Positions 33,481-44,934 of a DNA stretch of 64,000 bases are shown piece after piece. Each line of letters starts with the position of its first letter. Within the stretch, counting starts at the first letter, position 1. Source of the DNA: Eurosta solidaginis (taxonomy: Eukaryota > Arthropoda > Insecta > Diptera > Tephritidae); the NCBI RefSeq assembly GCF_040869045.1, contig NC_090319.1:68544779-68608778 (forward strand), written 5' to 3'. The notes beneath the pieces were generated by a model, which searched no databases, was not told where the DNA came from, and worked only from the letters and a program-made list of their open reading frames with translations. The position numbers and the translations under genes are program-made.

Positions 33481-34620
33481 AAGCACAGAATATGCTCGAT
33501 CGTTTCTTCTTCCAGCCCGCAATTCCTACATCCGCTATCACCGACCAAGCCTACAGTCCTCTCTTTTTAATGATAGAAGCAACCTTGTTAGTCTAAGGTT
33601 GTAAGACTTACTCATAATCTTCGACACTTTACAGCGCCGCGCTTGTACCCACCCCTTTCCCGCTTGGCCGATGTGCACTTCTCGCCTTCGCTTAATTTCG
33701 CCCAGTCTAATTGGGACGTCTACGGATCAACCTTCAAGGGATGCGCCCCTTTTAGATAATTCATCTGTTTTTTCATTCCCATATGCCCTGGGACCAAATA
33801 TAGATGTATGCTTCTCCCTGTCCCGATTCTCTCCAAGGACTGCTTACACTCTAACACGCATTTAGATGCTGTGCTATGCGAGATTATTGCCTTAATTGCT
33901 GCTTGACTGTCAATATAAAAGTTAACACGGTTGCAGCTTAAGCTACTATTTCCACTTGGAAAACGCTACAGTAATCCGGCAGCCTGTATGCCACTACTTT
34001 GGAACCATCTGTGTACACATGTATCGCCTCGTCCGTCATTCGAGCACTCTTATGTCAACCGGCCACGTCTATTGTGGCCTTAAGAACGCCCTCGAAGCGC
34101 TGATAGGGAATCAGGTAATCTGTTCGTCTTGTGATTTATGACGCTATACTACTATGGCCGTATGGTCGGCGCTCAAGCTGCCCCGAGGCACCGAGCCTGG
34201 ATGCAGTTGTTAACGCTATTTTCTTTGCTACCAGGTCTATAGGTGAAATGTGCAGAATGGCTAATAGTGCAGCCGTCGGGGTTGTTTTCAGGGCTCCCGT
34301 AATGCTAAGCATTGATAGTCTGCATACCCCTCTAATTTTTTGAGGCAGGTTGTTTTTGTGTGGCTTTCCACCACCCAAGAACTCCATAGTATAGAATAGG
34401 GCTTACAATCGCTGTAAAGCCCCAATGAGAACGAGAGGGCGATAAGTCCCACGTACACCCCAGCATTCTTTTACATGCATAAAGTGACGTTGAAGCCTTC
34501 TTCGCCCTCTCCTCCACGTTGAGTTTCCATGACAGCTTACTGTCTAGGATGATTCCTAGATATTTTGTGCGAGGCTTCTCCTGTAGGGTCACCCCTCCTA
34601 ACTTAGGCATGAGCCAATAC
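33481..34620 (-). pseudogene. Non-LTR relic: RT C-terminus, RNase H, zinc motif
   Basis: On the minus strand: YLGIILDSKLSWKLNVEERA and LYACKRMLG (34610-34430), then ITGALKTTPTAALLAILHIS (about 34310-34250), HVYTDGSK (about 34020), IDSQAAIKAIISHST (about 33920-33870), LVPGHMG (about 33790), and CRNCGLEEETIEHILC (about 33530-33490). Several frameshifts and stops. It is the same family as the relic at 55618-57300. The 3' end is cut at the junction with the plus-strand Jockey fragment. Confidence 0.8.
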
Positions 34621-35695
34621 CAGGAAAAAAATGATTAACTTTTAAGAAAGGGAAGGAATTCTTTGACAAAATATAATATTCGCTTTTTCCTTATTTCAGT
34701 AGTTAATTTCGTCGTCCTTAACGTCGTCCGCAACTCAAAAAAATTAAAAAGGTTCTAAATAAAAAGTTCGAATGGTTTAGAGACTTGTTTGCTCAGTTAC
34801 AAAATTCATAGACTTTTTCTTGAAATATCGAAAACAGAAAAATGAAAAATTTTATTCGCGAAATTTTGACATAAGTTGTCACTGCTATTTTCGTGCGCGC
34901 TGCTGTAGTTACATCCATACAAAAAATATTGATTTTCTGAAAGCCTAAAGGCGCCGCAAAAGTGGTACTGCACGTGAAAGAAAAGTTTAGGGTAGTGGGG
35001 CTGTTTGAAGTAAGTGTAAACGGGGGAAAGAAGAAAGTGATCGCACGGCGCTTCAAGATTATAATGTCACTTGCAGTTGAAGGCACAGCACACACACACA
35101 CACATGTAGTCATACCTCCTCAGCATCACAATCCACTTGTCAACAAAACTATCTGTATATGGTAAGCGCCGTTACCATAAAAAACCACACACTCACACAC
35201 AAAACAAAGTAAAGACAGAAACCGACGGAAAACCGCATATTTACAACAAAAACCCACAATCCAAAAACCGCATAACACTTCAAATAGAATAAAAAGTGTT
35301 CGTGAACATTGGGGCACTTAGGCATATAAATCGTATTCAATTCGCTTTGTGGCGGCGGCGGCTGTGGCGGCGAACCCTTCCAAGCGCAACGCGAAACACT
35401 TGGTTCGGGATTAATTGAAATTAGTTGTGGCATGACATTGGTTTGTTTTTTGACTAATTGTTACTGCCGCCGCCCTTCATTACTTATGTGGCATTTCTTT
35501 ATTTTTCTTCTTCTTCTTTATATTCCATTTTGAATTAAGCCAAGTGAGGAAAATCTAATAAAGTAGAAAAAATAAATAAATTGGAGCCAAAACAATTATC
35601 GATTGTCTGTGGATGAGTCTGTGAGCAAACGTTTGTGCACTTGGCGCACGCTCACTCAGTTCTAAGCTATCTATATCTATGTAAGAGGGCTGTCT
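34621..35695. other. Apparently single-copy sequence without a recognised gene
   Basis: It includes (CA)n at 35087-35104, a (GGC)n patch near 35351 and (TTC)n near 35507. Texture at 35150-35440 is A/C-rich like a fly noncoding leader, but no frame or splice signal stands out. Frames listed over 34793-35433 are low complexity. Confidence 0.35.
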
Positions 35696-35696
35696 A

Positions 35697-37376
35697 CACT
35701 GAAAGAAAAATACTGGTAAAATCAACCGAAATACGGTTCAATTCAACCGAAATTTCTGTTAATTTTTATCCATTGGAACAAGATGTTGGATCAACTACGC
35801 ACAAATCGTTGATTCGTAATTGACCGTTTTTGTAGTCAAATGAACAAAAAAAGTTGTTGCGACAGCTTTGTTGTTTGTTTGTTGCCATATATATAAATAA
35901 ATAAATAAATGTAAGGCGCGATAAACTCCGACGAGATTTTAGGCCGAGCTTCTGTTCCAATTTGCGTCGTGCTACTCTTGTTTTTCCCTACAAATTGGCC
36001 GGACGGTATCTACATGTTTTTGCCGACTCCGAAAGGCATCTGCAAGGCAGATGAGTTTTCACTGAGAGCTTTTCATGGCAGAAGTACACTCGGAGCATTT
36101 ACCAAACACTGCGGAGGGGCGACGCCGCTTAGAAAAATTGTCTTCTAATTAAAAACCTTATTTCTAAAATTTTGATGTTGCTTTGCTCGGGGTGCGAGTG
36201 CGAACACAGGGCATACGGTGTGGTAGGCGGAACACGCTAACATCACACCACTGTGGCACTTACTAACCGAACGTCAATTGGGCTTACATCAAATATGCTG
36301 GCACACATTAAACATTATACACTTTCACCAAATTTTATATTTTATAATTTATTTAATTTATAGTTTTGAACTTCGCTTTGCAAATAGAAATGAAAATAGT
36401 AGTCACAAAACTAATTCTCAATTCTTTCAGTTGCAGCTCAGCTCATTCTCAATTTCTTCTCTCGCATGTAGTTGCCACACTTTATTGTTTCGAACAAAAA
36501 TTTTAGTATAAATGTTTGACGTAACATTTTAAATAGAGAACTTGTAAGTTATAGAAAAGTAAAGAATCAAATCGCAGGAAGGTAATTCACCACTGGAGTA
36601 ACTTTACATGTAATTCGGCAAGTTTAATTTTCGTAACACTTTAAGTTGAAACGATTCCAAAACAACTCAAACTTGTATGTCGTCGGAAACATCAACATTA
36701 AAAAAGAATGTTTTTTATTATCTTATTAAATTCGTTCGCGTGAGTGAAAATTCGTAAAAACTTGAACAAAATGTTACTAACTTTGGAAAAATCCCGTTCG
36801 TTCAAACAAAACTTTTGCAAGAAGAGAGCGCAATTTTGCATTTCGTTTGGATGAGAAGTTGCAAAATTGTACCCGATAAATAGGTGTATCTCATAATGTT
36901 TTGCACAGTAAATTCAAAAAAGGGGTCTTCGTTTTGTATTAATAACTGAAAAACTAGTTTTTTGTTGTTTTCCCATTTTGTGTGTTTTTTCGATTTGGTG
37001 GTTTTCTTATTTTGGTATTTTTTTTTTTAAACAAGTGGCACCAACGTCATAAGTACAAAGTAGAGAGCACATTGAGCGTAAAATTCTCTTTGAAATTTGC
37101 TCATGTATTGACTGTTAATCGCTGTTGAAATGACCAGTGAGATCAGTTGTGTTAACAGAAAAATCAGTCAGATTAACCAGGAATCTGTCAATTTTACAGA
37201 ATTTTGTTAACTTAAGAGCGACAATTTCTCTTCTATTGAAATGACTAAACTAATTTGTTCGTTTGACAAAGAACTCGGTCGAATTAACCATAATTCGACC
37301 AATTTCACCGAATCTCCGTTAAGTCAAGAACAACAGAGCCGATTTGTTGATTTTACTAGCACCATTTTTTTCAGTG
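35697..37376 (+). mobile_element. TA-target DNA transposon, copy 2 (1680 bp), carrying the same SINE
   Basis: Ends and flanking TA are as in copy 1 at 26621-28317 (CACTGAAAG, 35697; TCAGTG, 37376). The order of blocks is identical, including the internal SINE, and similarity is high by eye. Orientation is the same as copy 1. No transposase frame. Confidence 0.8.
35893..36258 (-). mobile_element. tRNA-derived SINE inside TA element copy 2
   Basis: It has the same body as at 26831-27174, with (TAAA)n at 35893-35910 as the tail. The B-box region is disturbed by a GTGCGA duplication. The position within the TA element matches copy 1, so the insertion is older than their separation. Confidence 0.8.
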
Positions 37377-37666
37377 TACGTATTTAGTGTGAACAGATGA
37401 TCGATAATTCATTGATAGCCATTTGACAATTTATTAATTTTATCATTATAACTTAAAGGAAAGCACTTATGAGCATCAGCAGAAAGCAATAAGTGAATCC
37501 ATTTTGAATATATTCTTAATGAAAAAGTAAATGCATATTAGAAAAAAATAATTAAGTGAAATGAGTTAAAACCTAGTAGTTGTTCCTCTTACAATCATAG
37601 TTTCCCGATTACAACAACATAAGTGCTGATACACGGTTGAAAGTCACAGCCAAAATCCGAGACATA

Positions 37667-38510
37667 TTTATACCCAGCTGTACTTGTACACAGTGTATTG
37701 ATTGGATAACTGTTGGTTGTACAGGTATAAAGGAATCGAGATAGATACAGACTTCCATATATCAAAATCATTTGTATGAAAAAAAAATTTCATTAAGCCA
37801 TGTCCGTGCGTCCGTCTGTCTGTCCGTTAACTCGATAAATTGAGCAAATATTTGAGCTATATTCACCAAATTCGGTATGCAGACATATCTGGACGCAGAA
37901 TAGATTGGTATTGAAAATGAGCGAAATCGGACTATCACTACGCCCACTTTTTCGATATTGTAAATTTAGAAAAATGGAAAAAACGCGATAATTCAAAAAC
38001 GAATACCGCTAAGGTAATGAAATTTGGTAGGTGGATTGGTTTTATGACGCAAAGCATAAATTCTAAAAAATTTTGTAATATATATATATATATATTTTCT
38101 TTTCAAAGCTACAACTGTTTGCTCTGAAAAGGAGCGAAATCGCCTGAAAGCCACTCCTATATCCATATCTGAGGGAAAACTGCATTTGTACCCGTTCAAG
38201 TTCATTAGTGGTAGCATCTGTATTCTTTCGGCTTCTTTTGAACGAAAATGTTATAACACTATGAACCACACAAAGCAAACAACAACAAATTATCTATTGT
38301 TTATCTCCGTTATTGAAATATTTGTGAATTTTCGCTTTTGTTCTCTGTCACTGTTCTGACTAGCGCTATAAAATAATTTTGCCAAATTGTTGTGCTAGGA
38401 AAAATGTAATAAAATTCAAATACAAAATACAAATACAAACACAACAGCATTTCAAGTGCACAGCGGGGTATGTAATGTTCGGTTTCACCCGAACTTAGAC
38501 TTTCTAACTT
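37667..38510 (+). mobile_element. HINE copy E, internally deleted (about 0.84 kb)
   Basis: It starts TTTATACCCAGCTGTAC, a variant terminus also seen at 57928. It keeps the GTACAGGTATAAAGGAATCG block and ends with TATGTAATGTTCGG and CCGAACTTAGAC. An ATATAT run lies near 38080. The middle of the element is missing. Confidence 0.65.
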
Positions 38511-38520
38511 ATACTACATA

Positions 38521-38808
38521 TCGACTGCTGAGTGAAATAACTCCTAATCTCGGCTGTCGTTTCGAAAGCGCTCTATCTCAGAAAATGTTTTAATAACGAC
38601 CTATGTATTTCAAAATAAGTTTCAAAAGCGCTCTATCTCAGAACTCGATTGAAAAACGCCCTGTCTCAGATATTTTTCATAAACGCCACAGCTAATATCA
38701 AAACAATATTGAATTTGAGCTAAGATGGGGCGTGTTTAATCCAGATTCTATGATAGGGCGTTTTCGAAACGGCAGCCGAGATAGGGAGTTATTTCACTCA
38801 GCAGCCGA
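38521..38808. mobile_element. MITE with about 50-bp inverted termini
   Basis: CTGCTGAGTGAAATAACTCC, then ATCTCGGCTG and CGTTTCGAAA, forms the left end; its inverse forms the right end. ATATCG/CGATAT at the junction makes the exact edge and the TA or ATAT target ambiguous. Interior GCGCTCTATCTCAG words repeat twice. Confidence 0.75.
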
Positions 38809-39049
38809 TATATGCATGAATAAAGTTAAGATCAGAGCGGTTGTAATGAAAATTACAAGCCAATAAAGTATGGCAAAATGTGCGACTCGTCGAAAGGTCA
38901 AGGACTCTGGATTAGAGTTATGCGCGCTACTCTCAAGAAAATTTAACCTAAATTAAAATTTTAAACTTTGTCTTACGAAATTTGAAGCAGTTCAAAGTAC
39001 TACAAGACTTTTGAATAATTTTCGATTTACCTTTTAAACTGAGCTATAA

Positions 39050-40140
39050 AAATTATCACAAAATTTGATTTCGGTCTAAAAAAGGTTTAAAGTTTAAACC
39101 ATAATGGCTTGAATTATATCTGAAAGTTTTCATTTCCGTTTCCGCTGAAAGTTTTAATTTTCCCTTCACCTTCGCCTCTCCCAGTCTCTGTCCCTTTTCT
39201 CCTCGCCTCCCTTTCCGTTTACCTTTCCTTCTCAAGAACCTCGTCCCGCCCCTTTTAATCGTCAAGTCCATCTGTGTACTGGATCTCTTCGTAGTGCTTG
39301 CGAAAATTTCCTCCTTTATCCCTGTGAAGCGAGGCCTCATCAATCAACTGTCTGTTAGGATGCCGAGGTTTCTGAACATTGACCATTTTATCTACTCTGT
39401 GGGAAGTATTTCCGCCACACTGTGTAAATGCTTTTCTGGCGATATTTTATTTCTTTAAGTTCGACGACCAAATTATTTATAAGTACCTTTAAGCGTTTAT
39501 TTGTCTTTTCTGCAAGTGTTGCTAGCGAGAGACTTGAAGATTTTGTGATGGCTTACAACTTTAAGTGCAATTGAGGCTGCGTGCTCGCCAAAATCCAGGT
39601 CATTATCGAAAGTAACACCCAGTCTTTCTGAATGCCAGCCAGTCGTTAGCGCAATGTCATCGACGTGGACGTTGATAAAAAGAACGAACCGTAAATAAGG
39701 TCTCCGACGGTACCAGCACAGTAGGTCAGGGAAACAAAATTCCAGTACCTGTCATATTGTACATTCTTTGCCAATACAGAATATATATGTCTGCGAGATC
39801 TGACCAATTCAGTTCTTATGTCGGACGGTGTCACTTTCATGTGCTCAACAACGTCAATGCCCCACGTTTTTGTCGTGCAGGGGTATCCTGCCTCACCCGT
39901 ATCTTACCCCCTTACATTTTGTATGTCGGGGTTCATTCTGCATAGGTAAGCGTTTAATCTGTTACAATACCCAGATCGAGGTTGAGTTGGAGTGACGCGC
40001 GTTTCCCTAGGAAGAGTGCGTTCCTCTTCTGCGAGTTCTGGGTATTTTTCTTTAAAAATTTCCGATGCGAAGAAATGTGTGAGTGCTTTCTTCTGGGCTG
40101 GACTGGATTCCTCGTTTGACAAATCAAGAGGACGCTTTCC
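39050..40140 (-). pseudogene. Jockey-type non-LTR fragments, rearranged
   Basis: Part 1 (40122-39904): KALTHFFASEIFKEKYPELA, then LPRETRVTPTQPRSGYCNRL and NAYLCRMNPDIQNV, the conserved end of a Jockey ORF2 just before its zinc motif. Part 2 (about 39650-39480): RLGVTFDNDLDFGEHAASIA, then LKVVSHHKIFKSLAS and CRKDK, a segment lying further N-terminal in intact elements. The order is therefore inverted relative to an intact ORF, pointing to two fragments or a rearrangement. Stops are present. The frame at 39056-39343 may be the continuation of part 2. Confidence 0.7.
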
Positions 40141-40194
40141 CTGCGGATGATTTCCGAATCAAATAATTTAATTTGTTCTCATGGATTGTGTACT

Positions 40195-40508
40195 TTAAAA
40201 CGGTTAAACGGTTACATAGTGAGGTCATGTTTGGCGCAAATGGGCTCCTAAACTACTGAACCGATTTTGAATTTGTTTTGCACCCCGTATGTAGTTTGAT
40301 CCAACTTAAAAGATAGGATAGGTTATATATCATTTTATAGTCACAATATTATTTTCTGAGGGGGCCCGCGATTTAGAGGTACAATGACATTTTTTTTTAA
40401 TTCAGGAGATTCTTTAGTTGTTCCATGTGCAATTTTTAAGCCGAATTTCAAAAGCAACGAAAATATGCATTTCCTTTTAATATTATAGTGAAGTGTGAAA
40501 AATAAAAA
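40195..40508 (+). mobile_element. Helitron-related 5' fragment
   Basis: CTACTGAACCGATTTTGAAT, TTGTTTTGCACCCCG and AGTTTGATCCAACTT match the corresponding region of the Helitron at 1-547 read on its own strand. No TC end or CTAG end belongs to it here. It lies directly upstream of the intact Helitron. Confidence 0.5.
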
Positions 40509-41226
40509 TCTATATATATAAAAAGAAAGGCTAAAATGTGTGTTAGTTGGTCGCCGGTGTTTGAAGAGATGCGTCCTTCGATTTTGTTCAAACTTTCACA
40601 CAAGTTACGTAAACCTCACGCGGTGGTTACTACATAGGGTTGGTTGCGATCAGCGTACAGGGTCTCGAGATATAGGCCGAAACGTGGACCGAATACCCCT
40701 AGAATGTGTTTATAGAATATGGATAACAAAAGAAAGCTGTTGATAAGTGCTTTAGTAGAGGGTAATTTTCCTACCCCTGGGTGACTAGGGTCTCGAGATA
40801 TAGGCCAAAACGTGGGCCAGTGAATGCCTATCAAATGAAAGCTGTTGATGAGTGCTTTAGTACAGAGTAATATATTATCCAGAGACGGACTGGGACTGGG
40901 ATTAGGACTAGGACTGGGACTGAGAGTCGGTGTGGGACTGGGACTGGGACTGGAATAAAATACATACCACCCTCTGGGACAGGCAATTAGGAATGTAGAA
41001 GAATGAGAAGGAATTGAGAGAAGAGAAGAGAGAGAAGGAGATTGAGAAAGAGATAGAATGAGACGAAGATGGAGATAGATGAGGCGAAAAAGACGGAGGG
41101 AGGAGTGAATAAAAGGATTAGGAAAAAGTGAAGAGGGGGGAGAACAGAGTCAGACGGAAAAAGCTTATTAAAATGTATGTAGATACGCCAAATTTAGGGC
41201 AGAACAACTTCTGCCGGGTCTTCTAG
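40509..41226 (+). mobile_element. Nonautonomous Helitron with both ends, 718 bp
   Basis: It starts TCTATATATATAAAAAGAAA (preceded by A) and ends in CTAG at 41223-41226 (followed by T). The subterminal hairpin GGCAGAA-CAAC-TTCTGCC lies at 41198-41215, eleven bases before the end. These are the defining marks of a canonical Helitron. The interior has about 1.8 units of the 129-bp repeat (40655-40870) and a GGGACT plus purine-rich simple-repeat tract (40880-41150). No Rep/helicase is encoded. Confidence 0.9.
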
Positions 41227-41294
41227 TGTGTTATAAGTTTTCTTGTACGAGTGGGAGTAGATAATTTGATTCAGTAAAACACTGTTGGAAGAGA

Positions 41295-41645
41295 ATGAAC
41301 TACACCCAGCGGGTTAGAAGGCTTAGTATATACCCGCGGCAGGTATGCCTGTTATAAAAGAAGACTAAAATACCAAATTTATTAAGGGGTTGTGTAGCGC
41401 AACTCTTTCAAGGGGTTACCAGCGCAATATATAGCTTCTCCAAGCAAATTGTCAACCTCCTCTACCCGTGGCGAATCTTGTTTCTTCAACAGTAGTGGCT
41501 CTGGTGACCCCAAGTTCCTCATGGATCTAGGTTTAATGTGGTCATTTTAAATCGTTCCCGAGATGGTCGGGCCTGTACCTTGATGGTGCTTTTTACCAAC
41601 GTACCGGATCTTCATCCGGCAAAGGTAGTTATTCATTTTACATCA
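41295..41645 (-). mobile_element. SINE-like dispersed repeat, copy 2
   Basis: It aligns along its length with the copy at 45015-45395 (inverse orientation), including ACCATCTCGGGAACGATTTA, GAGGTTGACAATTTGCTTGG, CTATATATTGCGCTGG and CTAACCCGCTGGG. Confidence 0.65.
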
Positions 41646-41930
41646 GTTACAAACATGCACACATACATACGAATAAATAGGTATTTATGAAATCAGGGAC
41701 CACTTTACACATACTTATCGTTATTAATAATTTGATATCGAATTATGCATCCTGCTGTGCGCTAATAGGTGCTAATTTCACTTTTAACGCTAATAGAAAT
41801 TTATGAACAAACAAATGAAATGAGATCCGCCACATAAACGAAGCTATAAACATGCACCGCAGGTGCGCAATCAAAATCGAGTAATCAAATACTAAATACA
41901 ACAATACATTCACACATTCATTCATATTAG

Positions 41931-42148
41931 GTTGTGTGTGTATCAGATCGATGTGGCGTGAACCACAATATCACGTATGTAGCGATTGGGCTTTGGTTGA
42001 GGCACGCGCCTTCCAGGAAGGCGTGGACGACGAGATTTTTATCAAAAGCAATGCGCGGAAGCTGAAAGGAGTGTGGAACAAATTGATTGGTTTATTAATT
42101 TTTATTTTTTGTCTCAATAAGGAGGTACAAAGTTGTTTAAGTGATGTT
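41931..42148 (+). CDS. Candidate internal exon of an unidentified host gene
   Basis: The frame from about 41936 to 42148 includes MWREPQYHVCSDWALVEARA, then FQEGVDDEIFIKSNARKLKG and VWNKL. Codon use between 41951 and 42090 is strikingly coding-like (many C/G third positions, mixed charged residues), unlike repeat translations nearby. A possible acceptor (TTCATTCATATTAG, ends 41930) precedes it and GTAAGA at 42149 could be a donor. The last 20 residues are hydrophobic and AT-rich, so the true end may be earlier. No known domain recognised; could also be a fossil of an unknown element. Confidence 0.4.
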
Positions 42149-42400
42149 GTAAGAAAGTGTTAAGTTTTATAAGCCATAATTTTTAGACTTTTGTTATTTG
42201 GTTAAAATGTTAAAATATTATTTAAGTTTATAAAAAATTAGAATTCACCGCAAGAGGTGCATACTACCACAAAAAACCTTGAGGTTTCGATCCTTTTTCA
42301 GTTTTTGGTTATAGCTCCGCTTTTGAGAATTTATTTCGTTTCATACTGCTTTTGGTTTTGTAAAAGTAAAAATTAAAAAAAAAAAAAAACAACAAAAAAA
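42149..42400. other. Unassigned AT-rich sequence
   Basis: It includes an A-rich run near 42372-42405. It may be the left border of the hairpin element. Confidence 0.3.
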
Positions 42401-42405
42401 CTTAA

Positions 42406-42818
42406 AATAAAAAGATGATAAAAAATATTAAGGACTACCTTAATATAAATGGACCAAAAAATAGAAGGCAACTTTTCCTTTATTACAGACATAGTCTTGT
42501 TGAATTTTGACTAAAACACTTTAACAATAGCTGTTGTAAAAGAATTTTGGGATTTAAAACTAAAAAGATGGAACGCAATCTTTCAATTTAAGGCAAACCA
42601 TGTACATACTTGGGATTAACTAATTGATTATTTAAAATTTAAACACGCGCTCTACCTTTATAATTTTAAATCCCAAAATTCTTTTACAACAGCTATTGTT
42701 AAAGTGTTTTAGTCAAAATTCAACAAGACTATGTCTGTAATAAAGGAAAAGTTGCCTTCTATTTTTTGGTCCATTTATATTAAGATCGTCCTTAAAATTT
42801 TTGTATCATCTTTTTATT
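42406..42818. repeat. Long inverted repeat, arms about 155 bp, spacer about 100 bp
   Basis: The left arm is 42406-42560 and the right arm about 42663-42818. From TTAATATAAATGGACC to GGGATTTAAAA the arms seem identical over roughly 115 bp; the outer 35 bp carry several changes. If transcribed it would fold into a long hairpin. It recurs in diverged form at 61312-61554. Confidence 0.85.
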
Positions 42819-43289
42819 ATACATTTTTTAGTACTGCCTACAAAAAGGCAATTGCAACTTTGAATAGTAATTTAAGTAATTCCTAAGTGAAAATTCCTAT
42901 CTTTATTTATTTGTTCAAAGTAGCAAGATTTAAGAGAATTAGTGGAATTTTCGCTGACTACACTGGCAAAAACAACGGAATTCCACCTCACATCATAACA
43001 AGAAAATTCCACCTCGTTTTTCAGCTACTTAATTTGCACAGCTGAAAATCGTGGTGAAATTTGCATACGCCTGAAAGTCTAAAAGAATCGTGGTGAAAGT
43101 CGCGTGCGCCTAAAAGTATGCAAGGACGTTGCATTGTGTTGGGCCTTCAACGAAGTGGAATTCTACAACGCCTGCAACACTCAGGAGGCTAGCCATGAAG
43201 GTTTGGCCTAATCTTCTAAATAGTTCGACTTGTGCGTTACGTAGTTCAAATTGTTTGATCAAACATTGCACTGTCGCCGAGTTTTAAAT

Positions 43290-43968
43290 TATATTTCACG
43301 TTTCAAGTCTCTAGATATCCAGGAAGTTAGCTAAAAATCGATTGAAAGATTCACAATTTAAAACTAGTTTTCTCAATATCTCGACCCATGCCCCACCTAG
43401 CGAATTTTTTTGATCAAATGTTGCATTGTCACCGGGCTTGACCCACGACCCAAGTTTCAAGTCTCTAGCTCACCGGAAAGTAGCGGATTTTTTTTTTGAT
43501 AAAATATTGCATTGTCACCGGGTTCTGACCTACGGCTCAAGTTTCATATCTCCGGCTCCCCGGCAAGTTACACAAAAATCGATCGCAAGATTCCCTGCGT
43601 TTTTTCAGCGATTTTCAGGGATTTTCGTTTATCTCGATTCGTTTTCCACCTGGCGGCATTGTGTTTTTCCACGAATTGTAGTGCCATCGACTCGCAAACT
43701 ATGTGCTAAGTTTCAAGTCTCTGGATCACCGAGAAGTTAGTTAAAAGTCGATCGCAAAATTTCTATTTTAAAACTAATTTTCTGTATATCTCGATCCGTG
43801 CGCTACCTAGCGGATTTTTTTTACTAGCATTGTAATGTCTCTCAGATCTGAACTATGTTCTAAGTATCAAGTGTCTAGCTCAACGGGAAGTTACCGAAAA
43901 GACTTTTCCGTGGGTCAAAAATTCGTATCTCAATAAGGGGACAAACATCAAAGCGACTTAATATAAAG
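43290..43968 (+). repeat. About 150-bp satellite-like units, array 1
   Basis: Units contain CAAGTCTCTAGCTCACCGG, GAAGTTA, AAAAATCGAT and CTCGATCCGTGCGCTACCTA with GCGGATTTTTTT. The GTGCGC...CTAGCGG word recurs near 43379, 43635 and 43789. The end, about 43940-43968, has GGACAAACATC and TTAATATAAAG and matches the end of array 2 at 62528-62563. Frames at 43426-43740 are repeat translations. Confidence 0.75.
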
Positions 43969-44159
43969 ATAAAAAAAAAAACTTTAAAAAATAAAAATTA
44001 ACTTTACTTGAAATCAGGGCCACTATTTTACATGAAACTCCAGACGTTGTCCCGCCGTTTCTCTCTTCTTTTTTTCCTCCTCCTTTTCTTGTCCCTCACC
44101 CGTTCCTCTTTTTCATGATATCTGTCAAGAGCTCTATGTAAGCTGCAAGCGTTAGTTTC
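43969..44159. other. Unassigned, poly-A and pyrimidine-rich
   Basis: An A-rich run near 43965-43995 is followed by a TTTCCTCCTCC-type tract. Nothing else seen. Confidence 0.3.
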
Positions 44160-44900
44160 CCGAACAGTGTATCGTCTTCCAAGTGGAAGTTGCCGCTATT
44201 AGGGATGCTGTGGATGAAATGATTTCCAGTGCTAATATGGCTAGAATGACAGATTTCATAAGGTTGAATTCCCCTCCAAATATGATAAAAGGGGCGACGG
44301 GTGCTAAAGGACGCAATTTCACTCTACATCAGCAGTGCGAGAGTGAACTGCGGCGTGGGAGCGGCTGCCTCCTGTGAACATCCTAAGGTGTCGCTGACAT
44401 TCCATCTTCTCAGTTTTGCTCATATCTTCCAAATGGAATTCTGGGTATAGAGAAGGCGTGTATGCTCCTGTCGGAGCATTTTGTGCGCATATACTCATAT
44501 AGCGAAGAAGTGCTCATGGCTCTTTATTCCTCTCTCAGTTTGTCTAAGGCCGTCAGAGGCTGCAAGAGGTCGCTACAAGCCGCAGCTTACTTCATATATA
44601 TAACCCTAATATGTATATGTAGCTGGACAGAAGAACATTGTTGGTAGCTAGACAGCAGATGAACTTGCAATGGCGGTAGGGAATACGGTGTGCAATGAGA
44701 GTCCATGCGCTACGTGTCAACATGTTGGACATCCACTCTTGTTGTGCTTGTGTGGAAGCTGACTTCATGCCTGATTGTTCAGTTTTGATAGAAAGGACTT
44801 ATCTAGGGTTGTTGCGCAACGAATTTCTAAGTAGCTATAGCTTACGTTACCGGTTTCCCAAGTGGTATCACAATGGACCTTCATGTTGACTGAGTGAGCT
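44160..44900 (+). pseudogene. Non-LTR RNase H relic
   Basis: CIVFQVEVAAIRDAVDEM (near 44165-44220) matches the second RNase H motif (F-Q-x-E). About 440 bp later IVGS, one stop and TADELAMAVGN (near 44640-44680) match the G-N-x-x-A-D-E-L motif. Intervening sequence contains SKAVRGCKRSLQAA. Stops break the frame. Confidence 0.5.
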
Positions 44901-44910
44901 TTCAATGCCA

Positions 44911-44934
44911 AGGTTAGGTTAGGTTAGGTTAGGT
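44911..44934. repeat. (TTAGG)n short array
   Basis: Four to five perfect AGGTT units. Similar short arrays lie at 19904-19919, 46357-46368, 49636-49651 and 55618-55632, several of them at the 3' edge of non-LTR relics. It may be the tail of a very short minus-strand non-LTR insertion extending to about 44965. Confidence 0.8.

Noticed and set aside
38078..38096. (TA)n run as a possible replication origin or cruciform
   Set aside because: Short simple repeat inside a decayed HINE; nothing else supports a function.
44911..44934. Genuine telomere or telomere fusion at TTAGG repeats
   Set aside because: Only four to five units, repeated at four other interior sites, several next to non-LTR ends; a transposon tail explains them better.
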